The notes under the pieces: model-generated
Databases searched by the model: none
What the model saw: the letters and a program-made list of their open reading frames with translations, nothing else
What the model was told of the DNA's origin: nothing
DNA from: Chthonomonadales bacterium
Lineage (GTDB): Bacteria; Armatimonadota; Chthonomonadetes; Chthonomonadales; CAJBBX01
DNA: 64,000 nt
Direction: 5' to 3'
NCBI GenBank assembly: GCA_027459625.1
Contig: DAIDHP010000001.1
Coordinates: 124,001 to 188,000, forward strand
Translations under genes and position numbers: made by a program
Part shown: positions 53,264 through 63,657 of the stretch, in pieces
Numbering within the stretch: the first letter of the stretch is position 1
Layout of the letters: each line of letters begins with the position of its first letter

Positions 53264-54523
53264 ATGGAACCTTCGCGGAAGACGATCAATCCCTATGAAA
53301 ACGCTCAAAAACAACTCGCTATTGCAATTGAAAGACTAAATCTCAGTAATAGTTTGTATGAGGTTCTGAGATACCCTCGCAGGGAGTTGACGGTGAATTT
53401 CCCCGTTAAGATGGATAATGGCGACATAAAGGTATTCACCGGATACAGGGTGCAGCACAATCTTTCCAGGGGACCAGCCAAGGGAGGAATACGGTATAGT
53501 CCTCACACCGATCTGGACGAAGTTCGTGCACTAGCCATGTGGATGACATGGAAATGCGCCACGGTCGATATCCCGTTCGGAGGTGCCAAGGGAGGCGTTG
53601 CATGCGACCCAAACACACTTTCCATGGCGGAATTGGAGCGACTGACTCGCCGCTATTCCACGGATATCAGTCTTCTCATCGGTCCGGAAACCGACATCCC
53701 CGCTCCGGACATGGGAACTAATCCGCAGGTTATGGCGTGGATCATGGACACCTATTCCATGCATCGAGGACATACATTCCCCGCAGTCGTCACAGGCAAA
53801 CCTGTGCCGATTGGCGGATCTGAAGGTCGTCAGGACGCCACAGGAAGAGGGGTGGTGATACTCGCGCGGGAAATGGCGAAGAGAATCAATCTTGAATTAC
53901 AAAACGCGACAGTGATCATTCAAGGATTTGGCAATGTGGGCTCTATGACGGCAAAAATTATCCACGAAGCCGGTGCGAAGATCGTTGGCATATGTGACCG
54001 ACGCGGCGGTGTTTGGAATCCTAATGGGTTGGATATTCCCACATTGCTTCCCCTATCAAATCATGATGGTGCGCTGATGGAATCGCACATGGGAGATTCC
54101 ATTTCACCCAAGGATATCCTCGAACTGGAAGCGGACATCCTAATTCCAGCCGCAATGGAGAGCCAAATAACAATGGAGAATGCGCCGCGCATTAAGTCAA
54201 AAATCATTGTGGAGGGGGCGAATGGACCGGTGACACCCGAAGCTGATATTATTCTGAATCAACGAGGCATAATGCTCGCTCCCGACATTCTCGCAAACGC
54301 CGGAGGAGTGATCGTATCCTATTTCGAGTGGGTGCAAGACTTGCAAAGCCTATTCTGGTCGGAACAGGAGGTTAATAATCGAATGGAGAGCATGCTTATG
54401 AAAGCATGGCGACATATACTGGATGTGGCTGAAAAGGAAAAAACGGATTTTCGCACCGCTGCATACATGGTCGGCGTTAAACGGGTTGCGGACGCCACGA
54501 TTCTACGGGGCATATACCCTTAA
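53264..54523 (+). CDS. gdhA: Glu/Leu/Phe/Val dehydrogenase (glutamate dehydrogenase)
   Basis: GPAKGGIRYSP; WKCATVDIPFGGAKGGV; GPETDIPAPDMGTNPQVMAWIMDTYS; VIIQGFGNVGS; start ATG 53264 with GAGGAG RBS. Confidence 0.93.
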   Translation: MEPSRKTINPYENAQKQLAIAIERLNLSNSLYEVLRYPRRELTVNFPVKMDNGDIKVFTGYRVQHNLSRGPAKGGIRYSPHTDLDEVRALAMWMTWKCATVDIPFGGAKGGVACDPNTLSMAELERLTRRYSTDISLLIGPETDIPAPDMGTNPQVMAWIMDTYSMHRGHTFPAVVTGKPVPIGGSEGRQDATGRGVVILAREMAKRINLELQNATVIIQGFGNVGSMTAKIIHEAGAKIVGICDRRGGVWNPNGLDIPTLLPLSNHDGALMESHMGDSISPKDILELEADILIPAAMESQITMENAPRIKSKIIVEGANGPVTPEADIILNQRGIMLAPDILANAGGVIVSYFEWVQDLQSLFWSEQEVNNRMESMLMKAWRHILDVAEKEKTDFRTAAYMVGVKRVADATILRGIYP

Positions 54524-54553
54524 GTTTATCCTCAATACAAGAAAGGGATTGCA

Positions 54554-56836
54554 ATGCTCCAAACAAAACCGGAAAATCATCGAAGCTTACGTCACAAGGA
54601 GATCGTTTCGGATATTACTATAGCGGGAGGCGGTTTGGCTGGAGTATGTTGCGCCATCACCGCTGCGAGATCGGGATTGCGCGTGGCGTTGGTGCAGGAT
54701 CGTCCGGTTCTCGGTGGGAATGCATCCAGTGAAGTCCGCCTGTGGGCTCTGGGAGCCACCTCTCATATGGGAAATAACAATCGCTGGGCGAGAGAGGGTG
54801 GAGTCATTGACGAGATTATGGTCGAAAACCTGCATCGGAATCCCGAAGGGAACCCCGTAATATTTGACTCACTCCTACTGGACAAAGTATCCGAAGAGGC
54901 TAACATATGTCTTTATTTGAACACGGCGGTGTATTACCTTACCAAATTGGATGCGGAAACGATATCCTCGATCACAGCTTTCAATAGTCAGAACTCCACG
55001 AGATATCAATTCAAATCCCCGTATTTCTGCGATGCAACAGGGGATGGTATCGTCGGTTTCCTTGCTGGCGCAGCGTTTAGAATGGGCGCGGAAAACAGAG
55101 AGGAGTTTGGCGAAATGTTCGCACCGGACAAGGAGTATGGCGAGCTATTGGGGCATTCCTTATTCTTTTATTCACGCGACACAGGCAAACCCGTCCGATA
55201 CGTTCCGCCCTCGTTCGCATTGCAGGATATCACACAGATACCCCGTTTCCGGAGTTTTAATTCAAAGGATCACGGATGTAAGTTATGGTGGATTGAATGG
55301 GGCGGCAGACTGGATACAATTCACGACACCGAAACCATTAAATGGGAACTTTGGAAGATCGTTTACGGGGTATGGGACTACATTAAGAATTTCGGTGCGT
55401 TTCCGGATGCCGTCAATCACACACTGGACTGGGTTGGATTGATTCCAGGAAAACGAGAGAGCCGACGATTTGAAGGCGATTACATGCTGCGACAACAGGA
55501 TATCGTCGAGCGAACGGATTTCGAGGATGCGGTCTCCTATGGCGGATGGTCCATCGACCTTCACCCGGCGGATGGCGTCTACAGTCCCGAGCCGGGATGC
55601 AATCAATGGCATTCCAAGGGAGTTTATCAAATTCCATGGCGTTGTTTGTATAGCCGGAACATACGAAACCTGTTTCTCGCCGGCAGAGTTATAAGTTCCT
55701 CTCACGTGGCGTTTGGAAGCACACGAGTTATGACGACTTGTGCGCATGCCGCCCAGGCGGTGGGCGTGGGAGCCGCGTTATGCCAAAAATACGGTTTGTA
55801 TCCCAAAGATCTACGTATTGGAAAGCCCCTCGAATATTTGCAACGCGACCTTCTGAAAATGGGACAGTTCATCCCACGAAAAAGACTTGAGGACCCGGAG
55901 GATTTGGTAAAGGAGGCGATCATCAAGGCTTCAAGCTGTTTCATTCTAGATGAGTTAAGGGACGACGGCAGTCTCCTTCCCCTCAAGGATTCCATGGCGA
56001 TAATGATACCGTGCGATAAAGGGACTTTGCCATCCTTCTCATTTTTGGTGGATGCGAACGCCTCGACCGACTTCATCGTTGAATTGCGCGCCAGTTCTCA
56101 ACCCGATCATCATACGCCCGATGTTTTGCTTGAAAGATACGCGTTTTATCTGGATCCGGGGGTAAGCATACCGATACATATCGCCTGCCAATATCAATTC
56201 GAACAAAGGCAATACGCTTACATCTGTGTGATGCACAATGAGAATGTGGTCGTTCATGGAAGCGATCAACGAATCACAGGCATTCTCTCACTATTCAACC
56301 ATTATGATCCCATTTGTAATCGTCAACACTCGCAAAATCCTCCCGAGGGTATCGGGGTGGACTCCTTCGAATTCTGGACCCCTCGCAGGCGCCCTAACGG
56401 CAAGAATTTCCACATTAAAATCAATCCCGCAATCGCAACGTTCGGCACGGAAAATCTGAAAAATGGCATCCAACGTCCCACCATTCACCCAAATGCATGG
56501 ATAGCCGCTCGATGCGATAAAAACCCGACATTGGAGTTGCGCTGGGAAAAGCCACAATCCATCCGCGAGGCGATGATATCCTTTGACACCGATTTCGATC
56601 ATCCGATGGAAACGGTTCAAATGGGGCATTCCGAATGTGACATCCCCTTCTGCATCAGAGCCTTTCGCATAATGGATCAACAAAGGCGTATTGTGCACGA
56701 AACTCTGAACAATCATCAAACCATCAATCGGATCCGATGGGATAATCCGATAGTATCCGATAACCTGATCTTTGAATTCGACCATCCCTCGCCCCTCATT
56801 CCAGCCGCACTCTTTGAGATAAGATGCTACGGATGA
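54554..56836 (+). CDS. FAD-dependent oxidoreductase (FAD_oxidored family)
   Basis: ITIAGGGLAGVCCAITAARSGLRVALVQDRPVLGGNASSEVRLW; C-terminal NLFLAGRVISSSHVAFGSTRVMTTCAHAAQAVG; C-terminal extension. Confidence 0.9.
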   Translation: MLQTKPENHRSLRHKEIVSDITIAGGGLAGVCCAITAARSGLRVALVQDRPVLGGNASSEVRLWALGATSHMGNNNRWAREGGVIDEIMVENLHRNPEGNPVIFDSLLLDKVSEEANICLYLNTAVYYLTKLDAETISSITAFNSQNSTRYQFKSPYFCDATGDGIVGFLAGAAFRMGAENREEFGEMFAPDKEYGELLGHSLFFYSRDTGKPVRYVPPSFALQDITQIPRFRSFNSKDHGCKLWWIEWGGRLDTIHDTETIKWELWKIVYGVWDYIKNFGAFPDAVNHTLDWVGLIPGKRESRRFEGDYMLRQQDIVERTDFEDAVSYGGWSIDLHPADGVYSPEPGCNQWHSKGVYQIPWRCLYSRNIRNLFLAGRVISSSHVAFGSTRVMTTCAHAAQAVGVGAALCQKYGLYPKDLRIGKPLEYLQRDLLKMGQFIPRKRLEDPEDLVKEAIIKASSCFILDELRDDGSLLPLKDSMAIMIPCDKGTLPSFSFLVDANASTDFIVELRASSQPDHHTPDVLLERYAFYLDPGVSIPIHIACQYQFEQRQYAYICVMHNENVVVHGSDQRITGILSLFNHYDPICNRQHSQNPPEGIGVDSFEFWTPRRRPNGKNFHIKINPAIATFGTENLKNGIQRPTIHPNAWIAARCDKNPTLELRWEKPQSIREAMISFDTDFDHPMETVQMGHSECDIPFCIRAFRIMDQQRRIVHETLNNHQTINRIRWDNPIVSDNLIFEFDHPSPLIPAALFEIRCYG

Positions 56837-56975
56837 AATTACAACTTGACAGGCTTATATGCTCATATTTCTTCGAACATGATCCCCTTCCATGATGGAA
56901 ATCGTAACGATGATTTTTGAACCATCCCAATAGGAACGTGGTAGAATTGACTTATACCCAATAAGGAGAAGGACA

Positions 56976-58196
56976 ATGCGACAAGCTATCTTCGTTATCA
57001 CGGCCATGGGAATCATCATCGCATCCGCAATACCCTCGTTTTCAAAAGATACGGCAAAGGATTTCGCCAAAGCATCCAACCTTTTCGGATTTTCGATGCT
57101 GAATGAAATCGCTCGAAAGAATCCGAATTATAACTTAGTGCTATCCCCCCTTAGCATTGATCTGGCGCTGTTAATGACATGGAACGGCTCCGCCGGCGTC
57201 ACGGAGAAAGAGATGGCGAACGTGCTCCATATTTCCGAAATTCCACGGAATGGAGTGAACGGGGGAATAAGGTCATGGACCGCACAAATCACGAAAGCCG
57301 ACCCCCTAACCCAGCTAAACCTGGCGAACTCCCTTTGGATCAACGAACGATACCGTGTTAATTCGCACTTCATTGCGGAAAACAAAGAGGAGTTGCAAGC
57401 GGAAGTGCGTACACTGGATTTCCTGAATGCCGTCGATGCGGCGCATCAGATCAATACATGGGTGAATCAGCATACGAATCATCATATTCCAACAATCGTC
57501 TCTCCGCAACAGGTTCATGGCGCAGAGATGGCGCTGGTGAATGCCGTCTATTTCAACGGAAAATGGATGCATCCGTTTCAGTCGGATGACACTCACAAAG
57601 CTGTTTTCACTCCCTCCGATCAAAGTCAGCTTCAAGTAATGATGATGAAAAAACAGGGAGTGATGGAATACGGAAGCAATTCCCAGGCGCAGACTGTCAT
57701 ACTTCCTTACGGCAACGGAAACACGGAAGCGGTTATCATTCTTCCCGATCACACCCAATCCGCCAAGGAGTTTCTCGCCAAGTTATCGTTCGCCGAATTT
57801 AATGAATGGCTGACGCAATGCAAAATGAGACCGGGTGTATTAGAGCTTCCAAGGGTGAAAACCTCTTATTCCATCACACTAAACCAGATATTGGCGAACC
57901 TGGGGATGCGTTCCGCTTTCACCGGGTCTGAAGCTAATTTTTCTCGGATGAGCGCCGCAAACAAACGTGATCTCTTCATATCCCTGGTATTGCACAAGGC
58001 GCAGTTGGACATCGGCGAAAAAGGAACGGAAGCGTCCGCAGCAACAGCGGTGATCATGCTTCGGAGCGCATTAATTTTACCACCCAAAAACGCCTTTCGA
58101 ATGATTGTGGATCATCCATTTCTTTTTTGCATCCGAGAGAAAACCACCGGGACTATTTTGTTTTTTGCATGGGTTGAGAATCCCGAACAGGATTGA
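56976..58196 (+). CDS. Secreted serpin (serine protease inhibitor family)
   Basis: Signal peptide; NLVLSPLSIDLALLMTWNGSAGVTEKEM; LVNAVYFNGKWMHPF; hinge/RCL EKGTEASAATAVIMLRSALILPP; DHPFLFCIREKTTGTILFFAWVENP. Confidence 0.95.
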   Translation: MRQAIFVITAMGIIIASAIPSFSKDTAKDFAKASNLFGFSMLNEIARKNPNYNLVLSPLSIDLALLMTWNGSAGVTEKEMANVLHISEIPRNGVNGGIRSWTAQITKADPLTQLNLANSLWINERYRVNSHFIAENKEELQAEVRTLDFLNAVDAAHQINTWVNQHTNHHIPTIVSPQQVHGAEMALVNAVYFNGKWMHPFQSDDTHKAVFTPSDQSQLQVMMMKKQGVMEYGSNSQAQTVILPYGNGNTEAVIILPDHTQSAKEFLAKLSFAEFNEWLTQCKMRPGVLELPRVKTSYSITLNQILANLGMRSAFTGSEANFSRMSAANKRDLFISLVLHKAQLDIGEKGTEASAATAVIMLRSALILPPKNAFRMIVDHPFLFCIREKTTGTILFFAWVENPEQD

Positions 58197-58247
58197 TAAC
58201 AAACAGGGATAAAGATAATACATGCGGGCTTTTAATCCACATCGCCA

Positions 58248-59024
58248 CTACATGGAGGATTGGTTGAAACGATCCAAAATGGGATTGAGGGGGGAATAGT
58301 CAGTTAAAAGATAGCATGCTCGCTCCAGTTCCCACATTGTAAGGTTATTCTCTTCAAACCTTATGGTAAGAGCCGCTGCGAATCCGTCAAGGAGGGATTG
58401 AATGATAATTCCTCCTTCAATATCACTTAAAGGATAATCCGAATGCGAGAAATCCCCGAGGAATACGTCCGAAGGGAATGCGGATGTCGGCTGATGGCGC
58501 AGCGAGCATTGCTCGAGAATGGCGTTTTTCACACGCCGTTGCGCGCATCCGAGAATTTTTTCGCCATTGGCGCATAATATATCCGCTTCGGACCGCAAGG
58601 CGAAGCAATCCGCCACGTGATGCTGACGTCTTTCCGAATAACCCTGACGAGTTTCAACCCCCATCCGCATCAATGCGGCTTTGAATGCCACGGCGAACTT
58701 GGCGTAATTTCCTGCGATGCTCTTCGACCACCCTTCACGGGGCTGCATGCATATGGTTATCCCCTGATCCCCCCCATGAAGAATACCCCGCCCGCCGGTA
58801 ATTCGCCGAATAACGGGAATCTCTCGTCGAGAACACTCCTGCAGTCTAACACCGTTTTGAAGGGATTGATTATGTCCCAGTGTCACCGCTTCCCCTTCCC
58901 ATCGATACAGACGAATCGTGGGCGGCGCCATGCCTTCGCTCACCGCATCCATAATCGCATGGTCCACCGCCATATTCCATGACGGCTTATTCGCCTCCTG
59001 TATGATAAGTCTCCATGTAATCAT
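58248..59024 (-). CDS. Lipoyl/octanoyl transferase or lipoate-protein ligase family (LipM-like)
   Basis: NMAVDHAIMDA, RRITGGRGILH, DCFALRSEADILCANGEKILGCAQRR. Confidence 0.85.
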   Translation of the reverse strand: MITWRLIIQEANKPSWNMAVDHAIMDAVSEGMAPPTIRLYRWEGEAVTLGHNQSLQNGVRLQECSRREIPVIRRITGGRGILHGGDQGITICMQPREGWSKSIAGNYAKFAVAFKAALMRMGVETRQGYSERRQHHVADCFALRSEADILCANGEKILGCAQRRVKNAILEQCSLRHQPTSAFPSDVFLGDFSHSDYPLSDIEGGIIIQSLLDGFAAALTIRFEENNLTMWELERACYLLTDYSPLNPILDRFNQSSM

Positions 59025-59069
59025 AGGGTGTCACTTAATGCAAAGGATGTATTCGACGGGAACCTTTTC

Positions 59070-60542
59070 TCAAGCATCCTTTGTTTCTTCGTGATGCGTT
59101 AACCAATTTACATTCAGTTGCTTCAACGCGACGGTTTCATTAAGCCTGCCAATTTCCGTATTGTGAGGGGCGGAGAAAAGAATTTCCGGATTCACCTCCG
59201 CCTCCTTTGCGATGCTTAGCATTGCATCGCAAAAAGCATCTAGGGTCTCTTTATTCTCCGTCTCCGTAGGTTCAATCATTAAGGCTTCGGGAATAATCAA
59301 CGGGAAGTAGTTTGTCGGCGGATGATAACCGTAATCCATAAGGCGTTTGCTTATATCCAATGCGCGCACACCGCAAGCTTTCTTCTGATGTGATGCTGAA
59401 AGCACCACTTCATGCATGCAAAAGCGATCATGCGGAATCTCATACGCAACCTTCATCTTGCTGCGAATATAATTAGCGTTAAGCACCGCCATCTCCGCCA
59501 CTTGACGCAATCCATCCGCCCCCAGATTGCGAATGTAAGCGTAAGCTCTTACCGCCACCAAAAATGCACCATAGAAACTGTGAATTCTGCCGACCGATTG
59601 AGGGCGGTCGCAATTCAATCGGTATTGATCCCCCGCTCTTTCTATCCTCGGAGTTGGCAGGAAGGGCTCCAATTTCTTTGTCGTTGCAACCGCGCCGCAG
59701 CCGGGACCGCCGCCGCCATGCGGGGTGGAGAAGGTCTTATGGAGATTGAAATGCATCACGTCGAAACCCATATCTCCCGGACGAGCGATTCCAAGCAAAG
59801 CATTCATGTTTGCGCCATCGCAGTACACCAACCCGCCGGATTCATGCACCACGTCGCATATTGTGCGAATATCCTTTTCGAATAGGCCTGTGGTGTTGGG
59901 ATTGGTTAGCATGAACGCCGCGACAGTATCGTTCAACATCCGCTTCAGCTCCTGAACGTTCGTCAAGCCCTCGAAGTTGGTGGGGACTGATTTCACCTTG
60001 AAACCGCATCGAGCGGCGCTGGCGGGATTCGTTCCGTGAGCGGAATCCGGTATCAACACCCACTCTCTCTTATCATCGCCTCGGGATTTATGGTAGGCGT
60101 GAATCATCATCAAGCCCAATAGCTCTCCGTGGGCGCCGGCGGCCGGTTGAACCGAGCAAGCGTGCATCCCAGCAATCTCGGCCAGAATTCGTTCCAGATG
60201 CTCCATTAATTCCAGCGCACCTTGGATTGTTTCCTCGGATTGCAACGGATGCAAATCGGCAAACCCCGTCATTTTGGCGATAGCATCGTTCATTTTAGGG
60301 TTGTACTTCATCGTACAGGAACCAAGAGGATAAAAACCGTTATCAATGGAGTAGTTATTCCGGGAGAGTGCCGTAAAGTGACGAACCGTATCCATTTCCG
60401 ATAATTCCGGCATGGGTAGTGAATCCCTTAGATTCTCCTCTCCAAGAAGATCCTCCAAGGGTTTGGATGGCACATCACAGTCGGAAAGGGTCACTCCTTT
60501 TCGACCTGCGACACTAAGTTCAAATACCGTTTTTTCTTTCAA
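59070..60542 (-). CDS. gcvPB: Glycine dehydrogenase (decarboxylating) subunit 2
   Basis: NYSIDNGFYPLGSCTMKYNPK; MHFNLHKTFSTPHGGGGPGCG PLP-lysine region. Confidence 0.95.
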   Translation of the reverse strand: MKEKTVFELSVAGRKGVTLSDCDVPSKPLEDLLGEENLRDSLPMPELSEMDTVRHFTALSRNNYSIDNGFYPLGSCTMKYNPKMNDAIAKMTGFADLHPLQSEETIQGALELMEHLERILAEIAGMHACSVQPAAGAHGELLGLMMIHAYHKSRGDDKREWVLIPDSAHGTNPASAARCGFKVKSVPTNFEGLTNVQELKRMLNDTVAAFMLTNPNTTGLFEKDIRTICDVVHESGGLVYCDGANMNALLGIARPGDMGFDVMHFNLHKTFSTPHGGGGPGCGAVATTKKLEPFLPTPRIERAGDQYRLNCDRPQSVGRIHSFYGAFLVAVRAYAYIRNLGADGLRQVAEMAVLNANYIRSKMKVAYEIPHDRFCMHEVVLSASHQKKACGVRALDISKRLMDYGYHPPTNYFPLIIPEALMIEPTETENKETLDAFCDAMLSIAKEAEVNPEILFSAPHNTEIGRLNETVALKQLNVNWLTHHEETKDA

Positions 60543-61897
60543 CGTTCATTCTCCATCGCCAGTTTCACCGATTCCACGAGATGATCGATTTCCGTTTTGC
60601 TGCGCTTTTCCGTGACGCACAGCAACATGCACCCTTTCCATTCAGGATAACTTCTTCCGAGATCGTAACCGCCGAGAATGCCGTCATGTAACAGAATTTC
60701 GTTGAGTCGCTGCGGAGGGATGTATTCCGGAAGTCGTATTACGAACTCCTTGAAATATCTCCCCTTCAAAGGTAACGTCACACCAGGGAGTTCTGATAGT
60801 CTTTCGGCCGCGTAATGAGATTTTTGCACGCAACTCTCAGCCACTTGTCGTAGCCCGTGTTTTCCCATGGCGGTCATATAGACTGCGGCGGCAACGGCGA
60901 GAAGGGATTCATTCGTGCAGATGTTCGATGTGGCTTTCTCGCGTCGGATATCCTGCTCGCGAGTCCTCAGCGTCATCGTGTAACCAAGCCGCCCATCATT
61001 ATCCTGCGCTACTCCGACGATTCTCCCAGGAAAACGGCGTTGATGCTCCATTTTACAGGCGAAAACACCAAGAAGAGGTCCACCCAAGCTCATGCTTATG
61101 CCAAGCAATTGCCCCTCCCCCACCACAAAATCAACAGCGTATTCACCGGGAGGCTTTAAAAGAGCCAAGGAGATCGGATCCACAACCACTATCATCAACG
61201 CGCCTTTTTTATGCGCCAGTTCGGTGGCTTGCTGAATGAACTCCAACTGACCTAGGAAATTGGGGGATTGTACGATGAAACAGGCGCAATCCTGATTTAA
61301 CTGGTTATCGATTGCGTCCAGATCGGTCACCCCTGATGAACCACCTACTTCGAGTAGATTTTTACCGGCGGAATTCAGATAAGTGCGTAATACATGTCGG
61401 TAATTGGGATGAACCAAGGATGAAACCAAGACTGTATGTCGGCCGGTCGCCGCAATTGCGGTCAGAGCTGCCTCAGCCATTGCCGTGGAACCGTCATACA
61501 TCGATGCGTTGGACATATCCATGCCCGTCAACCCACAGATGAGGGATTGATACTCGTACAGGGCTTGCAGCATCCCTTGGCTAAGCTCGGGCTGGTAGGG
61601 AGTGTATGCCGTAAGGAACTCACCTCGGGAAACCATCGCATCCACCACTGACGGAGAGAAATGATCATAAACGCCAGCCCCAAGAAAACACGCCAGATTA
61701 TCAAGCGATTGATTTTTCTTGGATAGCTCCAGCATATGCCGCCTTACCGATAATTCATCAAACGCCTCGGGAATATCCAAAGGATGCTTCAGGCGAATAT
61801 CTTCGGGAATATCCTTGAAGAGGTCCTCCACCCTATCAACGCTAATCGTAGCCAGCATCGACCGAATATCCTGCTCTGTATGAGGAACGAAACTCAT
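60539..61897 (-). CDS. gcvPA: Glycine dehydrogenase (decarboxylating) subunit 1
   Basis: FVPHTEQDIRSMLATI; FLGAGVYDHFSPSVVDAMVSRGEFLTAYTPYQPELSQGMLQALYEYQSLICGLTGMD; overlaps gcvPB by 4 bp. Confidence 0.95.
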   Translation of the reverse strand: MSFVPHTEQDIRSMLATISVDRVEDLFKDIPEDIRLKHPLDIPEAFDELSVRRHMLELSKKNQSLDNLACFLGAGVYDHFSPSVVDAMVSRGEFLTAYTPYQPELSQGMLQALYEYQSLICGLTGMDMSNASMYDGSTAMAEAALTAIAATGRHTVLVSSLVHPNYRHVLRTYLNSAGKNLLEVGGSSGVTDLDAIDNQLNQDCACFIVQSPNFLGQLEFIQQATELAHKKGALMIVVVDPISLALLKPPGEYAVDFVVGEGQLLGISMSLGGPLLGVFACKMEHQRRFPGRIVGVAQDNDGRLGYTMTLRTREQDIRREKATSNICTNESLLAVAAAVYMTAMGKHGLRQVAESCVQKSHYAAERLSELPGVTLPLKGRYFKEFVIRLPEYIPPQRLNEILLHDGILGGYDLGRSYPEWKGCMLLCVTEKRSKTEIDHLVESVKLAMENER

Positions 61898-61938
61898 CTA
61901 TTCACCTCAGTGTAAGTGTATTTCAAATGAGACCTCCC

Positions 61939-62319
61939 TCATTCTTCTAATAATTTGGAATACGTTTTTGAATCAAGCAGACCGTCCAACTCATCCGTCT
62001 TGGACACCCTCACCTTCAAGAGCCATGCCGTATTATACGGATCCTTGTTGATTGTCTCGGTTGCGTCGCACAAAGGCGCGTTGGTTTCAATCACCTCTCC
62101 GCTCACAGGGCTATAGAGTTCCGATACGGCTTTGACAGATTCGACCGTACCAAATACCTCCTCCTTTTGTAAAACCCTGCCCGCTTCAGGTAGTTCAAGA
62201 TAGACGATATCCCCCAACTCAGCCTGGGCGTGATCGGTAATACCTATTGTGGCTACATCACCATCAATTTGCAACCATTCATGTGAATTCGTATATTTCA
62301 GGTTTTCAGGGATACTCAT
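61939..62319 (-). CDS. gcvH: Glycine cleavage system H protein
   Basis: YTNSHEWLQIDGDVATIGITDHAQAELGDIVYLELPEAGR; lipoyl-Lys region FGTVESVKAVSELYSPVSG. Confidence 0.96.
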   Translation of the reverse strand: MSIPENLKYTNSHEWLQIDGDVATIGITDHAQAELGDIVYLELPEAGRVLQKEEVFGTVESVKAVSELYSPVSGEVIETNAPLCDATETINKDPYNTAWLLKVRVSKTDELDGLLDSKTYSKLLEE

Positions 62320-62321
62320 TC

Positions 62322-63431
62322 TTAATCTCCTTTGGATAATGACAACATCTTATGCTTTTCAATCGTGGAAACCGGATATAATTTGCCTCGAATCTCCACG
62401 AAGACTGTCCTGCCAGCTTTTGCGTAAGGTGCGTTAACTCTCACACAGCCCACGCCGCATTTAAGAGTTGGGGAATACGTTCCGCTCGTTACGAAGCCAA
62501 CTTCATGCTCATCCGCAATGATGGGATACCCTTGGCGCGGGATGGTTTTATCCGTTGCCAAAATCCCGATAGATCTTTTCTCGGCTTTTTCACGATTGTT
62601 TTCGATAATCGCATCCGAGCCGATGAACTTTCCTTTATCTATAATTACCGCCCAAGCCAAACCCGCCTCTCGCGGGAATACATCCTCCTCAATCTCATGC
62701 CCGTATAATGGAAATCCCGCTTCGATGCGCAATATGTCCCGGGCGCCCAAACCGCAAGGTGTCACACCGAGTTCCATTATCTCGCGCCATAGGATCAATG
62801 CAAAATCGGCCGGCGCCGTGATCTCGCATCCATCCTCGCCGGTATATCCGGTGCGGGAAACGAGGAGATTTTGGTTTTTATAACTCAGCTTTTTGATTTG
62901 ATACCGCTCCAATGGCGGATAGTATAGTTTGAAAAGTGAGGCGCATTGCTTTAACGCATCCGGTCCCTGCCATGCGATCATCGCCGTCTCACGGGTGATA
63001 TCCTCAAGTGATACCGAGGCTGGCTTATGTGATAGTATCCAATCCAAATCCTTCCTGGCGTTCCCGGCGTTAAGAATCAGAAAATACTCCTCTTCAGATA
63101 TTCTAAATTGAAGGATATCATCCTTGATACCACCTTGATCGTTTAGTAACAAGGAGTATTGCCCCGTTCCATTCGTTAGCCGATGGGAATCATTCGATGT
63201 AAGATATTGGATGAAATCGCCCGCATCGGATCCTAGGATTCGAACCCTGCACATATGGCTTACATCAAAAAGTCCGCTATGTTCGCGAACCCCTGTGACC
63301 TCATTCAAGATACCGGAATATTGCAGAGGCATTTCCCAGCCGGCGAAGGGTGTAATTCTGGCTTTCAAATCGGTATGCACCGAATACAATGGGGTTCTTA
63401 GAAGAGATTCGTTGATTTCCGTAATATCCAC
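62322..63431 (-). CDS. gcvT: Glycine cleavage system aminomethyltransferase T
   Basis: LKARITPFAGWEMPLQYSGILNEVTGVREHSGLFDVSHM; GYTGEDGCEI; C-terminal VTSGTYSPTLKCGVG. Confidence 0.95.
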   Translation of the reverse strand: MDITEINESLLRTPLYSVHTDLKARITPFAGWEMPLQYSGILNEVTGVREHSGLFDVSHMCRVRILGSDAGDFIQYLTSNDSHRLTNGTGQYSLLLNDQGGIKDDILQFRISEEEYFLILNAGNARKDLDWILSHKPASVSLEDITRETAMIAWQGPDALKQCASLFKLYYPPLERYQIKKLSYKNQNLLVSRTGYTGEDGCEITAPADFALILWREIMELGVTPCGLGARDILRIEAGFPLYGHEIEEDVFPREAGLAWAVIIDKGKFIGSDAIIENNREKAEKRSIGILATDKTIPRQGYPIIADEHEVGFVTSGTYSPTLKCGVGCVRVNAPYAKAGRTVFVEIRGKLYPVSTIEKHKMLSLSKGD

Positions 63432-63657
63432 CCGCTTCCATTCGATATTTTCTTGTAACTTGAGCTAATCGCAAAATTCGTAAAAGAAAGGCTAAAATCG
63501 CCTATTCTGCGCACATGGAAAAAGCGTCAAAAACGATTCTTGCAATCACTTGGCTCTCGATAATACACCTATAATTATATCTGTTTCATTCGCATTTGAG
63601 ATGGTTGTCAGGAAAAAATGGCTTCTCGATAAAAGGAGCGAGTGAGAAATGCCCAGC

